NCBI GenBank assembly: GCA_964007475.1
Contig: OZ023274.1
Location: 93,622,750-93,686,749 of the forward strand
Reading direction: 5' to 3'
DNA: 64,000 nt
From: Hybos culiciformis
Lineage: Eukaryota; Arthropoda; Insecta; Diptera; Hybotidae
Of this stretch, positions 26,739 to 40,568 are shown in pieces. The stretch's first letter is position 1. Every line of letters starts with the position of its first letter. Both the position numbers and the translations under genes were made by a program. The notes beneath the pieces are model-generated. The model was not told the origin of the DNA, made no database searches, and saw only the letters and a list, made by a program, of their open reading frames with translations.

Positions 26739-28984
26739 AAATATTAACAATAAATAAATATAATAATACAAACATCCCATTAGATTCCAGCTTCCAAACA
26801 TAGAACAACATGTTGATTAAAAAAATTGATGTTTTCTTTCTCAATAATACTTAGATTTTAATTCAACAGTAAATTGACATTATGCTTGCATAATTTTTTT
26901 TTTTTAATTTAATTTTAATTTAATATGAATATCATTAAAAAAAATTTAATAGAAGGTTTATAAAATCAAAAACCAAGAAATTTATTATCAATCTAGGTTA
27001 ATCAATATTATTATCGTTATGTTCAAAACAAAAAATAATTCATTAATATTAAACATATGTAAGTAATATATCTCTCTCTGCAGATTTCTAACCTTACAAT
27101 AATTAACCTTATAAAAATAAATACACCTTTTAATAACTTATTAACTGCAACTTACAAATTATCCGACTTCTTTATTAACTACAGATACTGTATAATACCA
27201 TTTAAAGTTAAACATGTGTTATGAAGCGAACGTTGTTGTTATGCAAAATTTCTGTTATATTTGAAATACTATACAAAAATGTTGCATGCAAAAAAATGTT
27301 AGAAAATTTTAATGACATATTTTAACATTTTTTATTGAAATGATTGCGCAAAAAAAAAAAATTAAAATTACATATATGAGATCGTCTAATTTAAATGTAG
27401 ATGCTATGTATATTTTTCTTATTTTAAAGCCAATTATTAAATTTTGTTGTAAATATTTTTATTTTATTTTATTTTTTTTTCTTATATTTTTCCGTCTTAT
27501 GAATTTTTTATATTTAAAAAAGGTTAATGTCTTTGGTTATAAAATTGGTTCAGTTTACATCATTTTTTTTAAGAGAGATAATATTCAGAGCTTTTACTAA
27601 TTAAGGAAACTTGTAAAAAATAAAAATATAAAACTAAATTGAAAAATTATAATAAAATTAAGTTATTTTGATCGAGAAATATTAAAAAAAAAAAATGATG
27701 GTCATAACCAGCAAAAGACTTGTTATACCATCAAACCAATTTATAATGTTGGTAGTTAATAGTGGTTCCTTAAAGCATTATCCTAGTTAATAATGAAATT
27801 TAGCACTGAATAATTGAATTTAAATCGGTTGAATTCGAAATATGTAACTTTTTTTTTTTCATTCAAGTTGTTTTTAAAATGCCCAAGTTTGGATTTTAAA
27901 ACATTTACATCAAGACTTCATTGTTGCAGAAATTATTCTGTAAATTTTAGAACATAAAAATTTAAGATACATAAATTTTTTTTTTATTTCATTACGCATA
28001 TAAAAAATAAAATAAAATTTGTGGTGATTTTTAATATGTACTTAATACATTATTAAAATGCAAAAGAAGAGTTTCAACATTGTTATATTAAACAAAAATA
28101 CAGGATATAGAAAATTCAAACGATAAATAAAGATCAGATTAATACTATCGACCTTTACTCATAAGTGGCAATTTGTATTAAAACACCAATAACCACGGCT
28201 TAACATTGGGATCTTATAATCAGCGTTTTACTAATTGTCAATATGAAGGTTAGCTCACTATCAATACTTATAAAACAGCTAAAAAAATTTAAATCTATAT
28301 TTTATTTCAAAAACTAAACAAAATAAATAAAAAATTTGCTTTCGAGTAAGCGAAAAATGCAATTGACCTGATCATGAAAAATTTTCATCAGAAAAAGTTA
28401 TATATTTCCTTGTCCGCTTTCTGCGATTTCAACAAACTAAAAATATACGCAGAAGTAATATTTATTCAAGTTTCTTTTTTTTATCACTTCCTCAAACAAC
28501 AGCGCAGAGGAAGATTCACTCACTCAAATCATTTTCAATTTATCTGGTTTTATTTATTTTTCGCGGTCATTAAAATGCAATTTATCTAAAATATGTATAT
28601 TTTTTATTTCGTACAAATTTATATAGAAGCTTAATAAAATTTCCATGTTTTCACTCTTTCTTTTTTCTTTATTATATTTTGAAAATTATATGCTCTTAAC
28701 TGCATTTTTCAACTTAAAAAAATATCAGTTTTTTTTTTTCTTCATTATTCATTTGTAACAAAGATATTTCTGATTATTTGCCATTTTTTTTTCAAAGTAT
28801 AGAAACTTTCGAAATGTGATGCACTCTGCATAATATTATTATAATTTTTATTTGCAAAAGAAAAATTAACTTTATAATATTTGTAATGTATGCTCACCGA
28901 AATATTAAAAATAATTTTCCATCAAGTTTATCAAGTTTAATTTTAATTTTTTACTTTTACATGGTTTTTAATATTGATTTTGAG
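26739..28984. other. AT-rich non-coding stretch
   Basis: No gene is supported. Frames at 27340-27600 and 28374-28589 (plus) are mostly Phe, Lys, Ile and Tyr codons from AT-rich DNA and lack domain features. Confidence 0.5.
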
Positions 28985-29137
28985 CATCGTAAAATCTCTG
29001 TTTTTCGTCAAATCTTGCAACTGTTATTTGATAAACGTCCGGGAACCGATTTAGCTGAAATTTTGCACCACAGATCCTTATTTCCGGTGACTAATACAAT
29101 ATTCGATCAAATCGGTAATGCAGTTTCGTCTAACTAA
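28985..29137 (+). CDS. Candidate terminal coding segment, unidentified
   Basis: After an AG acceptor (ATTGATTTTGAG) there is an in-frame run of 50 codons to TAA. Its amino-acid composition is unlike nearby noise and it includes the stretches VFRQILQLLFDKRPGTD and LFPVTNTIFDQIG. Base composition is less AT-rich than the flanks. Entry is in phase 0, so it does not join directly to the exon at 22491, which ends in phase 1. It may be the last exon of a + strand gene or a transposon fossil. Confidence 0.25.
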   Translation, partial: HRKISVFRQILQLLFDKRPGTDLAEILHHRSLFPVTNTIFDQIGNAVSSN

Positions 29138-29928
29138 CATTTTTTTAAACTACATTATCGACAAAATAAAATCGTGTAACTTACATTTTTTTTATTTATT
29201 TTTTTAATAGTTAAAAATGTCATAAAAGAAAATTGAAGTTTTTTATTACATTTTTATTTTCGAAAAAAAAAAATATTATTAAAAAAAGTTAATTTGTAAA
29301 AATTTTATTAAACAATTTTATTAAGCACACGTCAAGTAACCAAATAATAATTGTACATATTCTGTTGTTCCATTAAAACTTACAGATTTACCATTAGTTT
29401 TTCGCAGAATTATAAAAACTTTGCTTCGTAGTTTCTAATTTCTGATTAAATTATACTTAAAAACAACTATAATAAAATTTTAATAAATTTCCATAAACAT
29501 TTTTTAAAACTTATGTAAAAATTACAAAAATATAAATTTCATATCGTCGAATATGAAATTCCTTTCATACCGACTATTCTAAATCCTACTTTAAAATTAG
29601 ATTATTTTTTAGCTTATATTTATTAATTTATTATAAATATGCATCAATATTAAATAATTTCTTAAAAATAATTATAATTTCCATCCATAGGGTTTTAATG
29701 AACTTTAGCAAATGTTATGTGAATTAATTAAGTTACATTCATTACACAAATTATTTACAAAAATAAAAAGAACGCAATATTAAGATATAATAAAGCTATA
29801 AAATCAAGTCAAATTTTTTACGTATATATATAAAATGTTAAATTGTGTTATTTTACAGACTCTTTTCATTTTAATTATTAATATCCATATATAATTAATA
29901 TAATTATACAACAAAAATATTTAAAAAT

Positions 29929-32900
29929 CTAGTTTGTTATGGGCTCTGAACAACAATTTTTCATTGGCATCATTACTGTGCTACCACCAGTTTGAGTGAC
30001 TCGTGTACTGTTCTCTGAAAGTTCATTCGAAGCCTTCTTGCAATATCTAAATTTATAATAATTTATTAAATTCTAATATATACACATACTTAGTAATAAT
30101 ACTTAACCTTTTCTTGAATAATTTCCAAACATTCATTTTGAATACAAAAAATATGAATATCAAAAATCCTTGAAATGCATTACAAATATCAGTTGCATAA
30201 AATAAAAACTCATTATCTTTTCCAACCAGGAAAGAAATTATTTCCATAATCCAAGTAATCCCCATCAATATAAATAATTTTAAAAATAGTTCATACCTAT
30301 GTTTTAAATAAAAATTGAAATGTTTAATGTCCACTTGCTCGATTTTTTGGCATTACAAATTTTAAACTATCTTTTACTCCACGTTCATTTGACATGAAAA
30401 CGTAAAAGAAAAAAAAAGTTCCTACCACCGACAACATATATTTTCTGGAGAAAGTTTTACAATGCCTGATGATGGTAAAAATAGGTATGGTTTTTCATGC
30501 ACAGAAAGGTTTAAGCATACGAAACTAGTATTTTGATTTTTAACGCTCGAGAAATTATTGAATTGGAGGATATTCATATGTTTTGAAAATTACCAGTTTC
30601 TATATAAACAACATAGTTATAATAAGTTATAAAAGTATCTCACCTATTTTTTTGTGATCTTAAATTTCTGAAATTATCTTTTTCTGACATAATTCTCGCC
30701 ATCTCTTGTTGTATTTGATAAATTTTTTTCGCTGTCAAAATGAACAGAACAATATTGGATAATATAATTATTAAAATTGGAGCATAAAAATAATACATAG
30801 CTGACCAGTCCATCTCAACTATAAGTAAAAAAATAATTTAATTAGATTATGTAAAAGAGAAATAAAATTAATTTTTAATTAAATTGAATTTACCTTTTAA
30901 GAAACAAAAGTTTTTTCCAATTCCTGTTTGATATTTATATGGAATATTATTTGAAAAATCAATGAACATAATTGTCGCAAGAAATAACAATGGCAAACCA
31001 TAAGCATAAATAAGATATAATAAAAATCTTTTTCCTTGCCCAAAACGATCTTGATTTTTCCTAACAGTGAAATTCCACCACAAATCAAAACTTATAATAT
31101 TGAGCCAAAGAAAAGCAGACATGAAAAAATAGTAACTGGTATATCCTAAAATTAAAAGACAGTAATTTTAAAATATTTATTAATTAGGTATAGTCATGTA
31201 TTTCTATAATATAATATGTCTTACAAAATAATTAAACATTATTAAGTACCTATTATTGCACAGTATGGGGCATCTATATCAGTACCTTTGAACAATATAT
31301 AGCCTATAATAAAATATCCAATTACCAATCCAAATAAATAACATATTAAAGATTTTCCATGTAATGTTCTTAATTCAGGAATTATTATATAAACAATTAT
31401 TGTAAAAACCATAAATGGTATCGAAAACCATAATCCTTAAAACATAATTAAAAAACAATTAATTAATATTATTTTAAAAAAACTTAAATTTAATACAAAA
31501 TTCTATTACTATATAAAAATCTTACCAAATGTATATACTCTATCACGCGTTGTTACTTGCTTCGACGCAGGACAAACATGAGTGGCAACCACATAGTGTT
31601 GTTGGTCCTCTGTAATCTGTAAAAAAAAAAAATTAAAATTGATTACTTATTGAATGTATTATTTGTATTGCAGATACTTTAAGGCTCGTCTACAATCATC
31701 GTAAAAAACACCGAATCTGAATTATAATTTGTCTAATCATATTTTTTGACTACATTTTTATTGACTGTTCAATTATTCTTGAAGGTAGAACCGTCATGTA
31801 ATCATTAAGTGTTTTTTATTGACCTACTAAGATCCTGTTCAGATTGATTCTTTCACTCAGCAACACAACATTACCAACATTATTACTTATGTTTTTAAAT
31901 AATTAGGTACTAGGTAATTACAAAAAAAAAATATTACTCACGTCAAGAGCAAAACAAAGTCTCTCTGCTTCAATTGATTCATCATCTTCCAAAAATACTA
32001 AAGTTCCATTCTAAAGAAATATATAAAATATATGTTTATTAAAAAGAAAAGAAATTTTATCTCCAGAGTTTGCGTGGATATACAAATTATGGAATTTAAA
32101 TCGACTTTGCTTATTTCAGCAATTTTTCATTTTCACCAATTCAAATTTATACTAACTTCCATTATATTATGTTCATCATAATCCTGTATATCTGGTCTCA
32201 ATGGATACGGGTAATCACATGGCTTGCTGTTGAAAAGTGGATAAAAATATTCTAATACATTTCTTGTGATATTTTCATTTGTTGATAACTTAATGTTTAT
32301 ATCATGACTTATGATACTATTACGATGGTCGACATCAGCACATTCATCAATAGTTTGATTTACTATTTGATTTTTACCACAACACCAATTAACACAATTT
32401 CGAACTAAACAAATGCATCCTCGAATCTCAGGTTTGGCATTTGAATCCGTTGAATTCTTTACTAATCCTATCACATTACCTATATATAAAATGAGAAATA
32501 TTTTTTTATAGGATTATTTATTTTATTTAAGTCCTTTATTTAGTAAATTTTCTTTTCAATTATTATTTAAAAAATAAATTTTAAAGTTAGCGAAATAAGA
32601 AGCAGTTGCCAAATAAAAAGAATAATAATGATTATTCGAATTGACGACCACTGATTTCGGTCACTTATGGTCTTGAATCATAAATTCTCGACTATCCTTA
32701 GTACCAATCAATTCCTCAAAAATTTTGCTACTGAGTTTATCAAGTATTATTTTCTATGGCTTGTCAAGTTATCAATACGTTAATACGAATTAATCACCAT
32801 TAAATTTATTTGAAAATAATTTGGTGTTTCCAACATTTGCGTAATTGGCATTCCGTAAAATAATTATTTATCAATACCTATTGTAAACAAATTTTAAGAA

Positions 32901-35584
32901 ATATTTAATGAGCCAATTTATTAATTTTGAAAACAAATTTTCTGCCTCCTTTTTTCTCAAAATTTTATGATAAAAATAATAATAGATAATAACATAACCA
33001 GAGAGTACCAATGAAAAAATCAAAAAGTAAATTGATTACAAAATAATATATAAATATATAACTTTTTTAATATTTTTGGAATTACTTCATTTCTGCGGTT
33101 GATAAGTAATTAAAAAAAAAGTAAGATAATATCCCGAATTCAATAATGTGTCGAAAGAACCAAAAATAAGTGAATGCAGGTAAGTATTTTGATATTATGT
33201 CATTTATGGCAAATACTAAATAGAGATTATTGTCAATATAGAACACTGTTCAACCTTTCGATAACATAAAAAACATTTAATATCCGAATTTTTAGGTGCA
33301 GTGGCGCTCAATATTTATTTTTGTCAAGACACCAATTATCTATATTATCATAAAAAAAAATTAAAAACATTGGTTCCTTATATATTTAAGACAACACTAG
33401 ATAAAAACTCAAAAAAATATATATGTACTTCAAAACGAATATTGAATTTCTAATGAGCAATAAAATATAAAATTGAATTAAGTGATTAAATATTTAACCA
33501 ACAAAACCATCCCACCATCAATCTAAACAATAAACTTAGAACCAAATACGTCATGCGAACATAAAACTTTATGATACCTACAAAAATGTAAAGTTAATGA
33601 ATAATTTATATTTTTATCGCACAAATTTAAGAAAGTTTAAGTATAAATCTTCGAAAAAATATCAAATAATGTTGAATTTATTATTTTCAATGTGATTAGG
33701 AGCAAGAGAAAAGCACAACCACTTTGCACGTTAGTTAGATTTTGTTATATGCTGGACAGGTAAATGCAGTAAGTATTTAAGTACTTTTTGTTTACAGAAG
33801 GCATATGTTCAGGAATGTCAAATATAGAATTTAAAAGAAACAATTATCTTATCAAATCTTAGGAATAAATAATATTGATAAGAAAATTTCCGTATCGATT
33901 TTAATTTGATAAAGAAAAAACATATTTTTTAATTCTATAAAATTATTAATTATTGGTTACGCATTATTTTTACAAAAATTCTCATTATTTTTGATTTAAT
34001 AGTTTTTTTTAAGAATTGTGTTATTCACAACACTGAAAAAATAACACTGAAATATCAGAAATATTACAACTAAAACTGGGCTATTTTCTCATTGCTCTGA
34101 ATCTTAAAATCATTATTTAATTAATGTAATAATTCGTTCAAAAATAAGGTACAAATGAACAAAAGTTGCTATAGTTTATATAAAAACTTTAAACTATTCA
34201 CTATTTTTCCTTGCTGTGACAAATAGCAAATTGTACTAAAGTGAGCCACTAGTTCGATTTGAACTATTTACACGCAGAGAAATGCCCTTTCATTCAATAT
34301 GATTATATCAGTCATAGACTCCTAATCATTACGAAAAAATAGCGCAAGATGAATAATCTTTGCATATAATTACTACGTTATACATCGTGATTATCTTATG
34401 ATTTACCTGAAATCATAAGTTATGATGCTTAATCACGCTAGTCATAAGTTATGATTAATACAAAAACATTTTTTTAAAATTAATAAAAAAAACTTAAATT
34501 TTATTTTCTTAAGTAAAATAGCAGCCATTACTCGCTTTTAAGACGTAAGAAATGAAATCGATATTATTGGGTTGCAGAATTTATGAGTTTGCAGTCATAG
34601 TGATTGTTTTTACCCTTAGTCATTGTTTATGATTAATATTTACGGTTTATGATTAGTTATTAAGAGCTGAGTTCTCTGACTGCTTTACGCATATGTACAA
34701 TCGTCATAATCATAATATCTGACTGGATTTCTCTCCGTGTACATATAATCATTGAGTAATAATATTTATAAGAAGACATAAGTTATACATGTAAATTTTT
34801 TTCTAAATAACTCAAAAATTATGACAATATTTTCAATGAATTGAGTAAAATTTTTTAACTCAAATGTGTTTATTCTTAATTTTATTATTTTTATTATTGT
34901 ATTAAAAATAAACATATTTGAGTATGAAATTTTTATTCAATACATTCAAAATATTGTCATCATTTTTGAGTTCTTTGAAAATAAAATTCTGAAATTTACT
35001 TGTATGAATTCTGACCCTCTTATAAATATTATTACTCAATGATATAATTCACTCATGTTAAATTTATATAAATACTCTATGTATAATAATATAAAATTAT
35101 TTAGATACATAAAAAATATAGCTGCCGCAGCTACCTCTTTTTTCAGTGTACACTTTCCTTACAACATTAATCTATAATGCTCCTATAAATATTAATGTAC
35201 AAAGTGTTCGTTAACCGCATTATTTGTTTGAAATTTTCATTAAACAATTTAAAAAAAGAACTAAAATAACATTAAAAAATTCTTCGAAACTATGAAATTT
35301 ATTATTTATTTCCAAGGAACATAAAATAATAATGTACGTATTGTGATTATTTTATAATTTATATTAAAAAAAAAAAAATTAAAATACATTTTTCTCTTTT
35401 TGTTTACAAACTTACTTGGCAATAAAATTCCATCATGAATATAAGAACCATTTGGTAATAGTGTGCTTGAACTTAAATCAACAGATTTATGATATTCACA
35501 TGGAAGATTACGTTCTAAGCAATATATTTTTTCATTCATAAACAATAAAAATCCAATAAAAATAAATATTTTTAGACTATTCAT
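29929..35584 (-). CDS. Methuselah-like receptor A (523 aa, 9 exons)
   Basis: The exons, in coding order, are 35584-35416, 32479-32157, 32010-31942, 31616-31526, 31435-31250, 31145-30894, 30818-30644, 30296-30108 and 30046-29929. All have GT-AG borders, and the 1572 nt are in frame. A signal peptide (residues 1-22) precedes a Methuselah ectodomain with LPCEYHKSVDLS, LPNGSYIHDG and a cysteine-rich RGCICLVRNCVNWCC stretch. Seven helices follow: about 218-240 (with ELRTLHGKSLIC after TM1), 249-266, 281-305 (SFDLWWNF after TM3), 321-342, 366-388, 423-444 (GITWIMEI) and 452-474. The family comprises secretin-type G-protein-coupled receptors of the plasma membrane; several fly members respond to secreted peptides and affect lifespan and stress. 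The ligand is unknown. It is the most diverged copy of the cluster, with a different tail (KNCCSEPITN). Intron 1 is about 2.9 kb and contains two transposable elements. Confidence 0.92.
34271..34739. mobile_element. Terminal-inverted-repeat element in intron 1 of receptor A
   Basis: The left end CACGCAGAGAAATGCC and the right end GGATTTCTCTCCGTG form imperfect inverted repeats (CACGSAGAGAAAT). TA occurs on both outer sides. The interior of about 470 bp has no open frame but many copies of TCATAA/TTATGA words that could pair. It directly abuts the palindromic MITE at 34750. Superfamily unknown. Confidence 0.5.
34750..35041. mobile_element. Palindromic MITE, copy 1
   Basis: Ends CATTGAGTAATAATATTTAT and its inverse. 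The entire 292 bp folds back on itself, with the centre near ATTTTTATTATTG. It is flanked by a perfect 7-bp duplication, ATATAAT (34743-34749 and 35042-35048). CA...TG ends and a 7-bp duplication would fit a P-superfamily origin; this is an inference. Confidence 0.85.
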
Positions 35585-37831
35585 TTTCGGGTTAAGAATT
35601 AATTAGTTTCTTTTTTATTTTTTGTTTAATAAATATAAATATTATTATAATAATTTATGTATATGTATATATTTATATTTATATATATTTATAATTTTTT
35701 TTTTTTTTAATCAAGTTAAATTTAAATTATAAGATTAATTATTTTATTATTATTTTATTTTTTTTTAAATTATTTTTCACATATTTACTAAAATAATGCC
35801 AAATTTAAAGTTTCCTTATGAACAATCAATTAACAACTAAAAAAAAAAAATTTTTTTTTTTTGCGCCAAGTTTAATATACAAAATATACATATTTTTATT
35901 AATTTTTTTTATTTTTTTTTTTATTTATATAAGAATATTTTAAATAGAAATAGAGCCAATGTTTTTCTTTTGTTTAATGTTGAGGAATATTATGCTGCGT
36001 GAAAGAGTTTGAACGAATGTTAATTTAAAAATTTTTCGTAAATTGAAATAGTTAGACGATATATAAAATTGGAACAAATTTAAGAGTAAACAAAAAAAAT
36101 CCAATGTCACATCGTGAGTCGATTTGTTTGAAATACTTCGAGCAACAAACGATAGTTATACAACAAACGATAGATATACATAAAATAAGTATAATCTTAA
36201 ATATAATTCTTTATGAAGGGATTTTGAACAAATTTTCTGGGTTTCTTTTATGTGAAAGTTCATATATTTGAATTTTAAAAATTAATTGAATTTATGAAGA
36301 AAAACACTTTTAGTGTAATTAATTAAAATTCAAATTTTTATTTACGTATATTCTACTTTTATTTATATAAATTTTTATTTCAAAAAGCCAAATAGTTTCT
36401 CGTACATAAATATTGGCATTGGGCTTTTAAACTATAATAATGAATAATAAAGTTAGAATTTTTTTTTTTTGGATTGAAAAAAAAAGAGACGATAATTCCG
36501 CGTCATTATATCTTCCATTGATTAAAAAGCATTAATTTTCTATATTAATTTTATTCTCATAGAACAGAGAGAATTCCCTGCTGGCACGTTACAAGATATC
36601 TTTTACAATATAATATAAGTATAAGTTGTTAAGCTATTATGCTTAAAAATGTTAATGTATTACATAAAAATAATCGTAGAAATATCTAATTAATAAAATG
36701 TATACAGGGATAGGTCAGTTTTATAACTTGAAAAGGAGAAAATAAGTTTTCGTCATTGTTTTATATTTTTTGTATGTTAATTTGTTACACCAACTTGCGT
36801 GCTACTAACAAAATTTATATGGTTAATGTTGCAGTTCCAAAATAAAAAAAAATTTGGTAAATTTATTGCCTATAACTTATTATTTATATACCAAATATAT
36901 TTAATTATTGCCCTTAAAACTATTTCAGCAAAGGGTATAGACAAAAAATAGACTTAAATTGGATTGAAAATTTGTAACCATTTATTTAATTCACTCAAAT
37001 ACATGTTAAATTTATATAAATATTCTATTTTAATAGATAGTTTTGACTAAATTTAATTTTTATAGAAAATTTTTTAATATTGTTTTTACTTATTCTTAAT
37101 AATTCTGTATTATTCCGTTCAAAAGTAGTATAGCTTTAGTTTTATGTCAATATTTTCTTAATAAAAAAGAACTCGCACTTTATAAATGTAGGTCACACAG
37201 AACCTGAATTTCATATGTACTCTTCCACATATTTCTCTTTTCTATCAATGACTAATCGTACTGATTATTTATTATTTTGATATAAAATTTATGTGGAAAG
37301 ATATAATAAGCATCATTATAAATTTACGATAAATAATTATTATTTCATTTTAATTCATTATTAATGCGTCATAATGTAGTGCATTTTCAACAACGTTCGA
37401 TGAACTTAATACTTTATTTCTTGTAAAAAAAAATATAAAATATACATATTCGCATGCAAACAATTACGATCACAAACCAACGATTTTTCTATTTTTTTTC
37501 CTTGGTAATAATATTAAGACCTTCTAATATTTCTGCTTTTATAAGGATCCTGATAAAGTTCCAAAGTAAAAAATTTTAACTATAGTTTTTTAAATGGGAT
37601 TTAATTAGTTTTATTTCAATTTAAACTATATTTCTTCAGAAAAAAAATTACACAGCAATTTTTTATATATTTTTAAACAACTTATTTTTTATATATGATA
37701 CAAATCCAACGTTTCATTCCTAATTACAAAACTAAAAAAGAATTGCATTATAAAAGGATATGATAACATTATTACAAATTACCAGCTTTCATATACAGTT
37801 TACGAATATATATATACAAATACATTAATAA
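35585..37831. other. Intergenic region upstream of receptor A
   Basis: It should contain the promoter of receptor A, but I cannot recognise a TATA box or a match to the upstream block shared by the other three receptors. The rest is AT-rich with no gene. Confidence 0.4.
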
Positions 37832-38260
37832 CACTGGCGTACACTCATTTTGGTGCCTAAGATTTTAGACCTGATTTTGGGTATATTTTGTGAGCTGATA
37901 CAAGAAAACTAGTCACATTTTTCATATCAGCTCTTGAATACAAGCGAATTACCGTGTCATTAATCGGTTTCCGTTGATCTTTATATACTCACCGCGTATG
38001 TAACAAAACATATCAGGATCGTTAATGCAACTTCTTGACTTACTTGCCATCATAAATTTATACGATTAATGTCATAAAAATAGTTATAACATGGACTGAT
38101 TTTGAATAAAACCGTAAAAAATTTGAAATAAGAATTGTAGGTAAACCAGAGCTGTCAGCTGACATCTAGTAGCAGCAATGTAGTTCTTACTAACTACTTT
38201 ACCGACTACAGATGCGGACAGAGCTGCACCAATACAAATTTTTTTTTTTGTAGGCCAGTG
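37832..38260. mobile_element. Terminal-inverted-repeat DNA element, 429 bp
   Basis: The left end CACTGGCGTACA and the right end TGTAGGCCAGTG are inverted repeats (11 of 12 matches). TAA flanks both sides, a 3-bp duplication that would suit a Harbinger-type element. The interior is less AT-rich than its surroundings and has no long open frame. It is probably a non-autonomous or decayed copy. Confidence 0.5.
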
Positions 38261-40287
38261 TAATTATTATTTAAGGTAGCCAAACCCAATTATTATTTTT
38301 TTTTAAATATAATAGCAATTAATTAACCTTGTCCTCAACTTTTATCAAATTACCAAATTGCTAAAATAAATTTTTTTGAAATAAAAAAGAATACAAACAT
38401 TTGAATAATTTGTCCTTTATTATAACTACTCGTATAAAATTAATATTTGTCCTGAACACATTAACATAATTATGATATTAGGACAATATTATTTCTTTGA
38501 TTAAAATTAAATGGTTAACATTTATATTTTTGTATCTTAGTTTCTTTAGTTAAGTAAAATTCACTATACACATGACTGTGAGCTAATTTTGATATTAAGC
38601 AAACTTATTCAACATAAGAATTAAATTTCATTACTACTTTTGAAAATTATTATCGTTTGTCTATGTGACAAAAGCAACTACTTCGAGTATAGATTATAAG
38701 AATCGCATAATCGATAGTTAGGGTTTATTAGTATTACTTAGTACAGGCTATATATTTGCAGGAAGTAAAACTATAGCATTATTCGGACTATATTCTCCTA
38801 TATCTTTTGAAAATTTGTATTAAACTTATTAAAAAATTCTTTTCATTTAAATTATTTCTTAAAAACAAACAAAATAATTATTTTCAACAACATATTACAT
38901 ACTTGTAATTCTTTGTTTACATTTTAATTAAATAAGTGAGATATTTTTAATTTGAAAATAAGTGAACATAAAATTAATTTCAAAATAATTCGAAAATAAT
39001 AAGTTCAATCGGATATATATTTATGTGAACATTACAAACATATATTAAAAATAAAAAAATGTATTAAAAAAAAATTTGTAAATATTTGTATACAAAAATT
39101 TTTTTTTTTTTCTTGTATAAAATATTGAATTATTCAATTTATATTTCCATTAATAGAATTTTAAGGGAATGTTTGCAACTCGAAAATTATATAGTATAGT
39201 ATACTTGTTTGCATAGAAAAACTTAAACAAAATGTTCAAGATATTAAAAATCCCCTTAAACTATTTCATTTAAATTAGATTTTTTAAATTTAACAAACGA
39301 TTCAATATAATTAGAAATATTTCTTGAAAAAATTATTTCTAGAATAAATGTTTAACTGTGAAATTACTGACTTACAATAAAATTACTGTGCAATAATGTG
39401 CTACAGTCATAACATTATTAATCGCAACCCACAAATATTAATATATGAATGAATGTATGTCGCTTAGTATTTATAAATTCCCAATGCTCTTTATGACATT
39501 CAATTTATATTTATATCATTTAAATTTAAAAATAAAAAAAAAATGTCAATACGATAACTAAAATAATATGTTATTGCACATAAAAATATTTATATCTTAT
39601 TATTTATTTTCACTTAATCTTATCATATTTTTTTTTATGCCTTGAATAACTAGTAATATGAGTAATTTTTAATATCCGTTGAATGATTTTTATAGAACAT
39701 ACAGTTTTCTACGTCATACAGAAATTCAATTATGATTAATATTAATTCAGAAATAGAATAATTGAATGAACCTATAAAAGTAGGATTTCAGATATTCGTA
39801 CATTAAAAATTTAAAACTAAAAGAACAACATGCGACATGCTTGCCCGCAACAAGTCCAGGGACCTTGACTTCTTCAACTTTACCTAACCTAGAAGAATCC
39901 TTCAGAGATTTGATAGTCTAGCGATGGTTAATATACATTTTCTGTGAAGCTTATTGTCACAGAAAGAACATGTAAATATGCAATTCTTGCGATAAGAGGA
40001 AGAAATTTTTCCTTAAATATGAAAATTAAATATACGTTTTCAGTGTCATATGAGAATAATTGTCTGATAACATAACACAACATACATCAGTATGTTTAAA
40101 TTAACTTGTTTTGGATATTTCACAGTTTAAACGAATGGTATACAAACCAAGAAACATTCTCAAAAGGTCAAAATATAATGTACTAACTTATACTTTTGTT
40201 TTTTCTTTACAGGTAAGACAATAAAATTGTTTTTAAGTTTTTAATAGATTTGCCAGTAATATCTGAATAATTCAATAAGATTAATTG
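38261..40287. other. Intergenic stretch, no gene seen
   Basis: AT-rich. A less AT-rich patch at about 39825-39960 has no usable frame. Nothing else is recognisable. Confidence 0.45.
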
Positions 40288-40300
40288 CAAGGTAAGATTT

Positions 40301-40441
40301 ATTTATTTATTTATTTATTTCAAATGCTTAATACAAGCGAATAAAATATATTGATATTAAAATTAAATATATATACAATTAATTTAATAAGGGATGTAAA
40401 AATATATACAAATCAGTAACATTTACTATTAAACAATGTAT
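40301..40441 (-). mobile_element. 5'-truncated non-LTR retrotransposon tail
   Basis: Matches the 3' untranslated end of the element at the right edge of the window, sharing TCAAATGCTTAATACAAGCG and AAGGGATGTAA. It ends, on the minus strand, in an (AAAT)n tail. Flanks CAAGGTAAGATTT (40288-40300) and CAAGGTAGATTT (40442-40453) form a target-site duplication differing by one base. Only about 120 bp of the 3' UTR was inserted, typical of truncation at reverse transcription. Confidence 0.85.
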
Positions 40442-40568
40442 CAAGGTAGATTTCAATACTAAAACGATAAGACTTAATATTTAACTTTTTAAAATAGATG
40501 AGAAAATAATTGTTATATACACCAAATGTTCATCAAAACAATTATTCATTGACGTACTTAAATAAAAC

